Part shown: positions 1 through 5,431 of the stretch, piece after piece | How the letters are laid out: each line of letters starts with the position of its first letter | Position numbering within the stretch: position 1 is the stretch's first letter | Made by a program: the position numbers and the translations under genes | Origin: an uncultured Prevotella sp. | Lineage (GTDB): Bacteria; Bacteroidota; Bacteroidia; Bacteroidales; Bacteroidaceae | Reading direction: 5' to 3' | DNA length: 7,277 nucleotides | Assembly (NCBI GenBank): GCA_900557035.1 | Contig: USRA01000081.1 | Coordinates: 1-7,277, forward strand | Notes under the pieces: generated by a model | Database searches by the model: none | Told to the model about the DNA's origin: nothing | The model's input: only the letters and a program-made list of their open reading frames with translations

Positions 1-129
1 AATTAATACATGAAGAGTCTTTTCTTGCTACGCATTTCACGGCAGAACACGGCAAATTTGGTTCGTAATCAAAAATCTTACGTTACTCATCAGTAACTCA
101 CTATAAATCAGAGTATTCAAATTCAATTC

Positions 130-299
130 GTAACCTTCCTCATTCTTCCGAACCTCAACATTCCCCATTTGGGGTATAGGTTACGGATAGGTAACGTTCC
201 TCTGTCTCAACTTGTCGTATTCCCGTCTTCGTCTGTCCTCGCCACTTTTAACCAAAATGAGGAAAGTAACTGATAACCAGTAAACTTTCCTCATTCTTC
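130..299. repeat. four copies of a ~19-bp repeat, GTAACyTTCCTCATTCTTC
   Basis: Four related units are visible. They are plus strand 130-148 (GTAACCTTCCTCATTCTTC), plus strand 191-208 (GTAACGTTCCTCTGTCTC), minus strand 270-252 (GTTACTTTCCTCATTTTGG) and plus strand 280-299 (GTAAACTTTCCTCATTCTTC). The core TTCCTC is invariant, and the GTAAC flank is kept or nearly kept. The third and fourth copies face each other and form the hairpin listed separately. The spacing is irregular (61, 61 and 28 bp between neighbouring left ends), and the spacers do not look alike, so this is not a CRISPR array. It could be a local remnant of a dispersed intergenic repeat or a cluster of protein-binding sites. Confidence 0.55.
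256..295 (-). terminator. long hairpin, possible terminator for the kinase gene
   Basis: AATGAGGAAAGT (256-267) pairs perfectly with ACTTTCCTCATT (284-295). Inside it ACTG (269-272) pairs with CAGT (278-281), giving a 12 bp plus 4 bp stem with small internal loops. Read on the minus strand, the stem is followed by TTGG and then TTAAAA, so the U-tract is short. It lies about 95 bp beyond the stop of the minus-strand kinase gene. The hairpin is clear; the terminator role is an inference. It could equally be two inverted copies of the local repeat with no role in termination. Confidence 0.4.
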
Positions 300-388
300 T
301 CTCAAACACTTTTTATATGTACTTTCTGCTTACAAAAACAGAAAATAGCAGAAAAGTATCAGCAATAAGCAAAATAAGTACACTTATT

Positions 389-1339
389 CTATTTCGCATG
401 AAAGGCTATCAGACCTTCCATCGGAGCCCGCATAATCTTGGCAATATGAAGATGATGCTCATTCTCCATTACATTTCTCAGCGGGGCTTCAAAATAATGA
501 GCGATACTTCCCACGAATCCTATCATCGGAATCCCCTCTCCCAAAGAAGAATCCCAGGCTTTCACGCCAGGTTCCAACTGCGAGATATCCTCCTGACTGG
601 CTTTTACATACTGAATATAAGGTATAAGATTGTTTTCGTAGAAAGCATGGAAATTGCTCAATACCACCCGATACAATGCCATTGCCTCATTCAGTTCATC
701 ACTGCCGTTCTCATATTTCTCTCCCTCTGCTATCTGCTCAGAAATAAAAGGACAGATGGAAGCCAGAAAACGGTTAGCCAATGGTTCACGATACACCTTA
801 TTGATGATATCGTTATAATCCAGTCCCGACCACTTCAGAAACCTCTTCTTGATAGCCGAAGGCAGACTGCCCTTGAAGATACCATTCAGGAAAAGCTTGC
901 CCAAGACGGCACCGCTACCTTCATCACCCAGAATATACCCCAGAGGAGGCGTATTCATCACAATCTTCATGCCATCATAGAGACAACTGTTGGCACCAGT
1001 GCCCAGAATGCATGCCATTCCAGGCTGATGTCCGAAAAGCGCCCTTGCCGCACCCAGCATATCACCCTCAGCCTCAACCGAAGCCTCCGGAAAAGCCTTC
1101 TGCAAGAGCGAAGTCATCCTGGGTTTCATCGCCTCGGTCACACCGCTGCCATAGAAGTAAACCTCCTGTGGCTGCTCAGCCAATACGAGTTCCGACTTCA
1201 ATACCTGCAGCACTTCCTCGTCCTGCATGTGAATAGGACTGATGCCCTGCGTCTTGCAGGTCATCACCACCTTACCCTCTTCATCCACCAAAGCCCAATC
1301 GGTCTTGGTGCTGCCACTATCTGCTATGAGTTTCATCAT
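389..1339 (-). CDS. BadF/BadG/BcrA/BcrD-type ATPase family sugar kinase (N-acetylglucosamine kinase-like)
   Basis: This 316-residue cytoplasmic protein belongs to the ASKHA (actin/hexokinase/Hsp70) fold. The first phosphate loop is D7-S-G-S-T-K-T-D14. D93 in EGDMLGAARALFG is the likely catalytic base. A second phosphate loop is LGTGANS (112-118), a glycine-rich GYILGDEGSG follows (134-143), and the adenosine motif is GFVGSIAHYF (274-283). Family members phosphorylate N-acetylglucosamine or related amino sugars such as MurNAc, using ATP. Which sugar this one uses cannot be read from the sequence. Residues about 245-270 look like extra sequence before the adenosine motif, which would explain a length above the roughly 280 residues I expect for close relatives. 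Two ATGs stand in tandem (1339 and 1336); either could start translation. The gene is transcribed away from kdsA and appears monocistronic. It may act in peptidoglycan or amino-sugar recycling, an inference from family only. Confidence 0.85.
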   Translation of the reverse strand: MMKLIADSGSTKTDWALVDEEGKVVMTCKTQGISPIHMQDEEVLQVLKSELVLAEQPQEVYFYGSGVTEAMKPRMTSLLQKAFPEASVEAEGDMLGAARALFGHQPGMACILGTGANSCLYDGMKIVMNTPPLGYILGDEGSGAVLGKLFLNGIFKGSLPSAIKKRFLKWSGLDYNDIINKVYREPLANRFLASICPFISEQIAEGEKYENGSDELNEAMALYRVVLSNFHAFYENNLIPYIQYVKASQEDISQLEPGVKAWDSSLGEGIPMIGFVGSIAHYFEAPLRNVMENEHHLHIAKIMRAPMEGLIAFHAK

Positions 1340-1344
1340 ATTCT

Positions 1345-1376
1345 TGTTTTTATAATTTCCTGTTTTTATAATTTCT
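1345..1376 (-). repeat. 16-bp tandem duplication in the kinase leader
   Basis: The 15-bp string TGTTTTTATAATTTC occurs twice back to back (1345-1359 and 1361-1375), with a 16-bp period. It lies 6 to 37 bp upstream of the kinase start codon. In the minus-strand transcript it reads as two A-rich blocks (GAAATTATAAAAACA). In Bacteroidota, A-rich unstructured leaders can aid ribosome binding, so copy number here could tune translation. That effect is an inference. Confidence 0.7.
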
Positions 1377-1449
1377 TGGTCTATATCAAAAACTACGTGT
1401 TTTCTGATGATTTTCCCGGAAAGACAGCCCGTCTCCCTCTAACACGCTG

Positions 1450-1479
1450 CAAATGTAATGAATTTCGGCGAAATACAGA
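1450..1479 (-). promoter_or_regulatory. candidate promoter for the sugar kinase gene
   Basis: On the minus strand TACATTTG (1457-1450) matches the Bacteroidota -7 consensus TAnnTTTG. A weak -33 candidate, TCTG (1479-1476), lies 18 bp upstream. The spacer contains a perfect 13-bp palindrome, ATTTCG-G-CGAAAT (1462-1474), which is well placed for an operator. Predicted transcription would start near 1443, giving a leader of about 100 nt. The -7 box is good and the -33 is poor, so confidence is moderate. Confidence 0.45.
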
Positions 1480-1517
1480 AAGGATAAGGAGAAAAATCGA
1501 AAAAACGCACTTTATTC

Positions 1518-1548
1518 TTGGGTTTTTCACGAATTATTAATAACTTTG
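1518..1548 (+). promoter_or_regulatory. Bacteroidota-type promoter of the kdsA operon
   Basis: TTG at 1518-1520 is followed after exactly 20 bp by TAACTTTG at 1541-1548, a full match to the -33/-7 pattern of the primary sigma factor in Bacteroidota. The start site should fall near 1554-1556, leaving an A-rich leader of about 45 nt before the kdsA ATG. It is the only strong promoter I see ahead of the four-gene run. Confidence 0.75.
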
Positions 1549-1598
1549 CACACAAATAGTCAAATAATAAGGAAGAAATAACAATAAATACTATAATT

Positions 1599-2351
1599 AT
1601 GGCAACATTCATAGCAGGACCATGCGTTATCGAGTCGATGGAACTACTGGATACAGTAGCTCAGGAACTCGTTCGTATCAACCAGAACTTAGGAACCGAC
1701 ATCATATTCAAGGCATCCTTCGATAAGGCCAACCGTACCAGCATCCACTCTTTCCGTGGTCCTGGTCTGGAGAAAGGTCTGCAGATGCTCAGCGACATCA
1801 AGTCGAAATACGGACTTCGCATCACCACCGATATCCACGAGAGCTATCAGGCTGAAGCTGCGGGCGAAGTGTGCGATATCCTCCAGATACCAGCCTTCCT
1901 CTGCCGCCAGACCGACCTGCTCGTATCGGCTGCCAAGACCGGCAAGATTGTCAACATCAAGAAGGCTCAGTTCCTGAGCGGAAGAGATATGAAGTATCCT
2001 GTTGAGAAGGCTTTGGATAGCGGTGCCAGCGAAGTATGGCTCACCGAGCGTGGCAACAGCTTCGGCTACAACAATCTCGTGGTAGATTTCCGCAACATTC
2101 CGGATATGAAGGAGATTGTACCGAATGTAATCATGGACTGTACCCACAGCGTACAGCGACCAAGCGCAGGCGATGGCAAGACCGTGGGCGACCGCAAGTT
2201 TGTGCCAGCCATGGCAAAGGCTGCCAAGGCATTCGGTGCCACAGGCTACTTCTTCGAGGTGCATCCCGACCCAGACCAGGGCAAGAGCGATGCAGCCAAT
2301 ATGCTGGAATTAAATAAACTAGAATCACTTATTGAAGAATTGATGAGATAA
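1599..2351 (+). CDS. kdsA: 3-deoxy-8-phosphooctulonate synthase (Kdo-8-phosphate synthase)
   Basis: The enzyme condenses D-arabinose-5-phosphate with phosphoenolpyruvate to make Kdo-8-phosphate, the committed step of Kdo supply for lipopolysaccharide, in the cytoplasm. The 250-residue TIM-barrel protein shows family motifs in order: GPCVIES (7-13), KASFDKANRTS (38-48), GPG (54-56), TDIHE (77-81), IPAFLCRQTDLL (97-108), ERGNSFGYNNLVVD (150-163), DCTHSVQ (180-186) and FEVHPDPD (219-226). Cys9, His183, Glu220 and Asp231 match the four metal ligands of the Aquifex enzyme (Cys11, His185, Glu222, Asp233 by memory), each shifted by two. This points to the metal-dependent class, unlike the E. coli enzyme, which has Asn at the Cys position. 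Length fits the short form of the family. Its stop overlaps the kdsD start by one base, so the two consecutive Kdo enzymes are probably translationally coupled. Confidence 0.96.
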   Translation: MATFIAGPCVIESMELLDTVAQELVRINQNLGTDIIFKASFDKANRTSIHSFRGPGLEKGLQMLSDIKSKYGLRITTDIHESYQAEAAGEVCDILQIPAFLCRQTDLLVSAAKTGKIVNIKKAQFLSGRDMKYPVEKALDSGASEVWLTERGNSFGYNNLVVDFRNIPDMKEIVPNVIMDCTHSVQRPSAGDGKTVGDRKFVPAMAKAAKAFGATGYFFEVHPDPDQGKSDAANMLELNKLESLIEELMR

Positions 2352-3310
2352 TGGACGATAAGACAATAAGAAGTTATGGAGAACAGGCGCTGAGAGACGA
2401 GGCACAGGCCATCCTCGACCAGATCGCCTTATTGGACGATAATTTTGAGAAAGCCGTAGATATGATGTTTCATTGCCAGGGCAAGATCATCGTTACGGGT
2501 GTGGGCAAGAGCGGACACGTGGGTGCCAAGATTGCAGCAACCCTCGCCTCTACTGGTACACCGGCTTTCTATATCAACCCGCTGGACGTATATCACGGCG
2601 ACCTCGGTGTGATGACCGACAAGGACGTGGTGCTGGCACTGAGCAACAGTGGTCAGACCGACGAACTGCTCCGCTTCATCCCGATGGTGCTCCACATGAA
2701 CGTGCCTATCATCTCTATGACAGGTAATCCGAATTCACTGCTGGCTAAATACTCCAACCATCACATTACCGTCAAGGTAAAGAAGGAGGCTTGTCCACTC
2801 AACCTTGCCCCTACCAGCAGTACCACGGCAGCCCTCGCCATGGGCGATGCCCTGGCAATAGCCCTGATGCAGGTACGCCACTTCAAGCCACGCGACTTTG
2901 CCCAGTTCCATCCGGGCGGCGAATTGGGTAAGCGTCTCCTCACCACAGCCGAAGACGTGATGCGCAGCGACGACATGCCTATCATCCCTAAGGAGATGCA
3001 CCTGGGCGAGGCTATCATCCACGTGAGCAAGGGTAAGCTCGGACTGGGAATCTCGCTCGATGAAGACCAGCGCGTCATCGGTCTGATTACCGATGGAGAT
3101 ATCCGCCGTGCCATGGAGAAGTGGCAGGCTGAATTCTTCAACAAGACCGTGAGCGACATCATGACTACCACTCCGAAGATGGTAACTCCGAAGACCAAGA
3201 TTTCGGAGATTCAGCGCATCATGCACAAATACAAGGTACATACGGTACTCGTAGTAGATAAGGATAATCATTTGAAAGGCATCGTAGATCACTATGCATG
3301 CATGGTTTAA
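2351..3310 (+). CDS. kdsD: D-arabinose-5-phosphate isomerase, SIS plus CBS domains (KdsD/KpsF/GutQ family)
   Basis: It interconverts ribulose-5-phosphate and arabinose-5-phosphate and so provides the substrate for the KdsA encoded just upstream. The SIS sugar-isomerase domain covers about residues 35-170, with GVGKSGHVGAKIAATLAS, the HGDLG motif, SNSGQT and the family signature PLNLAPTSSTTAALAMGDALA around 149-169. FHPGGELGKRLL links it to two CBS domains (about 203-260 and 268-317), containing DGDIRRAM and the terminal GIVDHYACMV. CBS pairs usually sense nucleotides, but the ligand here is unknown. Length (319 residues) is close to E. coli KdsD (328). The start overlaps the kdsA stop (TAATG), so no separate ribosome site is expected. 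The Kdo pairing favours KdsD over the sorbitol-linked paralogue GutQ or the capsule-linked KpsF, though sequence alone does not separate them fully. Confidence 0.94.
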   Translation: MDDKTIRSYGEQALRDEAQAILDQIALLDDNFEKAVDMMFHCQGKIIVTGVGKSGHVGAKIAATLASTGTPAFYINPLDVYHGDLGVMTDKDVVLALSNSGQTDELLRFIPMVLHMNVPIISMTGNPNSLLAKYSNHHITVKVKKEACPLNLAPTSSTTAALAMGDALAIALMQVRHFKPRDFAQFHPGGELGKRLLTTAEDVMRSDDMPIIPKEMHLGEAIIHVSKGKLGLGISLDEDQRVIGLITDGDIRRAMEKWQAEFFNKTVSDIMTTTPKMVTPKTKISEIQRIMHKYKVHTVLVVDKDNHLKGIVDHYACMV

Positions 3311-3315
3311 GATTC

Positions 3316-3350
3316 AGGCACGGATTACACAGATTTATTGATTACACGGT
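3316..3350 (+). repeat. GATTACAC direct repeat in the kdsD-phospholipase gap
   Basis: GATTACAC occurs at 3323-3330 and again at 3340-3347, inside a CAGGCACGGATTACACAGAT context starting at 3316. I recall similar CACGGATTACACAGATT strings scattered through intergenic DNA of many Bacteroidota, so this may be one copy of a dispersed repeat. That link comes from memory and is not proven here. The repeat occupies most of the 50-bp gap between the two genes. It also argues against the upstream ATG at 3298 as the start of the next gene, since that reading would translate the repeat. Confidence 0.5.
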
Positions 3351-3360
3351 TATAGATAAG

Positions 3361-4626
3361 ATGAGATATTATTTATTAATAGCGACTTTATGGCTGGCTA
3401 GTTCGCTGTGCAGCGCACAGACCAGCGATTCATTGATAGTCAACCAGCTTCGTGGAAAGGGTGTCAGCTTTTCCCGCGACAACTCCGTCGCGCTCCTGAT
3501 GAGCGGACAGGAGAAATTCGATGATATGTTTCAGGCAATCCGTCAGGCTAAGCACAGCGTGCATCTGGAATATTTCAACTTCCGCAACGACAGCATTGCC
3601 TCCCTCCTCTTCGACCTCCTTGCCGAGAAGGTGAAGCAGGGTGTCAAGGTAAGAGCCCTCTACGATGGCTTCGGAAACTCATCCAACAACAAGCCGCTGA
3701 GGAAACGGCATCTCAAGGAAATCCGTGCCAATGGCATCGAAATCTTCGAATACAAGCCCCTGAAGTTCCCATGGGTGCATGCCGTTTTCAACCGCGACCA
3801 CCGCAAGATCGTAGTCATCGACGGACAGATAGCCTATACCGGCGGCATGAACGTTGCCGACTATTATATAAAAGGTACGAAAGTGGTAGGCGAATGGCAT
3901 GATATGCACTGTCGCATCGACGGCAGCGAGGTGAATACCCTGCAGAAGATCTTCCTCAAGATGTGGAACAAGGTGAGCGGACAGCATATCGACGGCGAGG
4001 AGTATCACCGCAAGGAGAAGGAAGATTACCTGGTAGAGAATCTCAAGCCAGACACCACCGCCACAGCCTATCACAAGATGGTGGGCATCATCAACCGTGA
4101 GCCGCATATCACGAAGGATATCATCCGCTACTTCTATGTGAATGCCATCAACGATGCCCAGGACAGCATCAAGCTCATCAGTCCCTACTTCACCCTGAGT
4201 CCCAAGCTCAAGAAGGCATTGAAGCGGGCGGTGAAAAGAGGCGTCAAGGTAGAGATCATGCTTTCTACCAGGAGCGATATCCCGCTCACCCCTGATTGCG
4301 GATTCTATAATGCCCACAAACTGATGAAGGCTGGCTGCCATGTATGGCTGTACACGCCGGGCTTCCATCATACCAAGATTATCATGGTAGATGGCAAGTT
4401 CTGTACCGTAGGCAGTGCCAACCTCAATGCCCGAAGCCTGCGATGGGATTACGAAGAGAATGCCGTGATTGTGGATTCATGCACTACCCACCAGCTCGAC
4501 CGTCTCTTCGACAGGGAGAAGAAAGACAGCTTCCTGCTCAACGAGCAGAACTGGCGAGAGTGGCGCACTGGATGGCAAAGATTCAGGGGATGGTTTGCAG
4601 CAAAGTTCCTCACCCCATTCCTGTAA
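3361..4626 (+). CDS. exported phospholipase D-family protein, cardiolipin synthase-like, two HKD motifs
   Basis: The protein has two phospholipase D catalytic motifs, HxKxxxxD: His147-Lys149-Asp154 (in NRDHRKIVVIDG) and His337-Lys339-Asp344 (in FHHTKIIMVDG). The sequences YTGGMNVADYY after the first and VGSANLNARS after the second are typical of bacterial cardiolipin synthases. These enzymes transfer a phosphatidyl group between phosphatidylglycerol and another lipid. I take the ATG at 3361 as start, giving 421 residues, because it opens with a signal peptide (MRYYLLIATLWLASSLCSAQ, probable cleavage after Ala19). The in-frame ATG at 3298 overlaps kdsD and adds repeat-derived residues. The two membrane helices that begin ClsA are missing. 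A signal peptide suggests the active domain lies in the periplasm, which differs from cytoplasmic ClsB. Leu before Cys17 makes a lipoprotein unlikely. Hydrolase (phospholipase D) activity or nuclease activity cannot be excluded. It sits 50 bp after kdsD. Confidence 0.87.
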   Translation: MRYYLLIATLWLASSLCSAQTSDSLIVNQLRGKGVSFSRDNSVALLMSGQEKFDDMFQAIRQAKHSVHLEYFNFRNDSIASLLFDLLAEKVKQGVKVRALYDGFGNSSNNKPLRKRHLKEIRANGIEIFEYKPLKFPWVHAVFNRDHRKIVVIDGQIAYTGGMNVADYYIKGTKVVGEWHDMHCRIDGSEVNTLQKIFLKMWNKVSGQHIDGEEYHRKEKEDYLVENLKPDTTATAYHKMVGIINREPHITKDIIRYFYVNAINDAQDSIKLISPYFTLSPKLKKALKRAVKRGVKVEIMLSTRSDIPLTPDCGFYNAHKLMKAGCHVWLYTPGFHHTKIIMVDGKFCTVGSANLNARSLRWDYEENAVIVDSCTTHQLDRLFDREKKDSFLLNEQNWREWRTGWQRFRGWFAAKFLTPFL

Positions 4627-4652
4627 ACAGATAACAGATATATCAGAGAAAT

Positions 4653-5288
4653 ATGATGAACGAAGAAATGAAGAAAGCAATGGCAGGCAAGGCGATGCCC
4701 GAACTCGCCATTGTAGATAACAATACGCTGGCAGCCTTGGGTCTCAAGGGACTGCTGGAGAGTGTCGTTCCGATGGTAAAGATCAGCATCTTCGGTACAT
4801 TCGGTGAATTTGAGTCGAATGCACCCGAACGCTTCATGCACTATTTCGTGTCGATGCAGATTCTTCTGACTCACCGCAACTTTTTCATCGAAGAGGCGTA
4901 TCGCCCCCATACCATCGTGCTTACCCCCTGCAACGACCTCAACTCGCAGCTGCAGGGATTCCACTGCATCTGCGTCAACGTACCGGAATCAAAGCTCATC
5001 CGACAGTTGATCCGCCTGCAACGTTCGGGACATCCCCACGGCGAATATATCCCGCCGATGGATTCCTCAGAGTCCAGGGAGAAAGCCCTTTCAGACAGGG
5101 AAATCGAGGTACTCTCGCTGGTGGCACAAGGCAAAATCAACAAGGAGATAGCCGAAAAGCTCTTCATCAGTACCACCACCGTGATTACCCACCGCAAGAA
5201 TATCCAGGAAAAACTGGGTATCAAGAGCGTTTCTTCGCTTACCATCTATGCCGTGATGCACGGTTATGTGGATATCAACAAGATCTAG
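4653..5288 (+). CDS. NarL/LuxR-type transcriptional regulator with degenerate receiver
   Basis: The C-terminal part, about residues 145-211, is a clear LuxR-type DNA-binding domain: LSDREIEVLSLVAQGKINKE, then the recognition region FISTTTVITHRKNI and a KLGI turn. The N-terminal part begins like a receiver (AIVDNNTLAALGLKGLLES, 19-37, with Asp22 where an acidic residue is usual). However, the strand that should carry the phosphorylated Asp reads HYFVSMQILL (63-72) and has no Asp, and no DxxMP-like motif follows. It therefore looks like an orphan or atypical response regulator that would not respond to phosphorylation in the usual way; this is an inference. Two ATGs stand in tandem at 4653 and 4656. 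The gene starts 26 bp after the phospholipase gene and is probably the last gene of the kdsA run. Over 64 residues its DNA-binding domain is about 58% identical to that of the convergent hemerythrin regulator. Confidence 0.85.
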   Translation: MMNEEMKKAMAGKAMPELAIVDNNTLAALGLKGLLESVVPMVKISIFGTFGEFESNAPERFMHYFVSMQILLTHRNFFIEEAYRPHTIVLTPCNDLNSQLQGFHCICVNVPESKLIRQLIRLQRSGHPHGEYIPPMDSSESREKALSDREIEVLSLVAQGKINKEIAEKLFISTTTVITHRKNIQEKLGIKSVSSLTIYAVMHGYVDINKI

Positions 5289-5295
5289 CAGCCGG

Positions 5296-5325
5296 AGAGG
5301 CATCCTCCAAAATGATGATGCCTCT
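5296..5325 (+). other. 9-bp hairpin just after the LuxR-type gene
   Basis: AGAGGCATC (5296-5304) pairs perfectly with GATGCCTCT (5317-5325) around a 12-nt loop, 7 bp after the stop codon. No U-tract follows (TACTCACA), so it is not a classical terminator. It could protect the 3' end of the message or act together with the stronger hairpin 20 bp further on. Confidence 0.6.
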
Positions 5326-5344
5326 TACTCACATACCTATATAT

Positions 5345-5394
5345 AATGATAGTGCCTTCCCCGCAAGCAGCAGGGAAGGCACTATCATTTTATA
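5345..5394. terminator. strong bidirectional terminator between convergent genes
   Basis: AATGATAGTGCCTTCCC (5345-5361) pairs perfectly over 17 bp with GGGAAGGCACTATCATT (5373-5389), with an 11-nt loop. On the plus strand the stem runs into TTTTAT, giving a short U-tract. On the minus strand it is followed by ATATATAGG. It lies 57 bp after the plus-strand regulator stop and 43 bp beyond the minus-strand hemerythrin regulator stop. Its position and symmetry fit termination of both convergent transcripts, with the plus-strand side the better terminator. Confidence 0.88.
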
Positions 5395-5431
5395 AAAAAT
5401 AACATTTCAAAGGTCGTTTTTCTAAGCAAAA

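Larger units (their letters stand above)
1..388. other. gene-free, repeat-rich AT-rich intergenic stretch
   Basis: I see no convincing gene here. The longest start-to-stop reading frame near the left edge (ATG at 10) is under 30 codons and has no supporting features. The stretch holds six copies of the pentamer GTAAC or its complement GTTAC (82-86, 93-97, 130-134, 180-184, 191-195, 266-270). It also holds several hairpins: 82-87/92-97 (GTTACT/AGTAAC), 163-166/171-174 (CCCC/GGGG) and 320-329/348-358. A near-perfect palindrome (AATAAGT ac ACTTATT, 373-388) touches the stop codon of the kinase gene. It is the downstream region of the minus-strand kinase gene, so some hairpins may end its transcript. 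Confidence 0.6.

Noticed and set aside
130..299. CRISPR array
   Set aside because: The repeat units vary in sequence, face both directions and are irregularly spaced, and no cas genes are present.
317..1540. Long 407-codon plus-strand open frame across the kinase gene
   Set aside because: It is the antisense shadow of the sugar kinase gene, whose minus-strand frame shows all the ATPase family motifs. The plus-strand translation has no recognisable domain and is rich in His, Arg and Gln, as antisense frames often are.
3298..3360. Upstream start (ATG 3298) for the phospholipase D-like gene
   Set aside because: It overlaps the end of kdsD, would translate the intergenic repeat, and would bury the signal peptide that starts at 3361.
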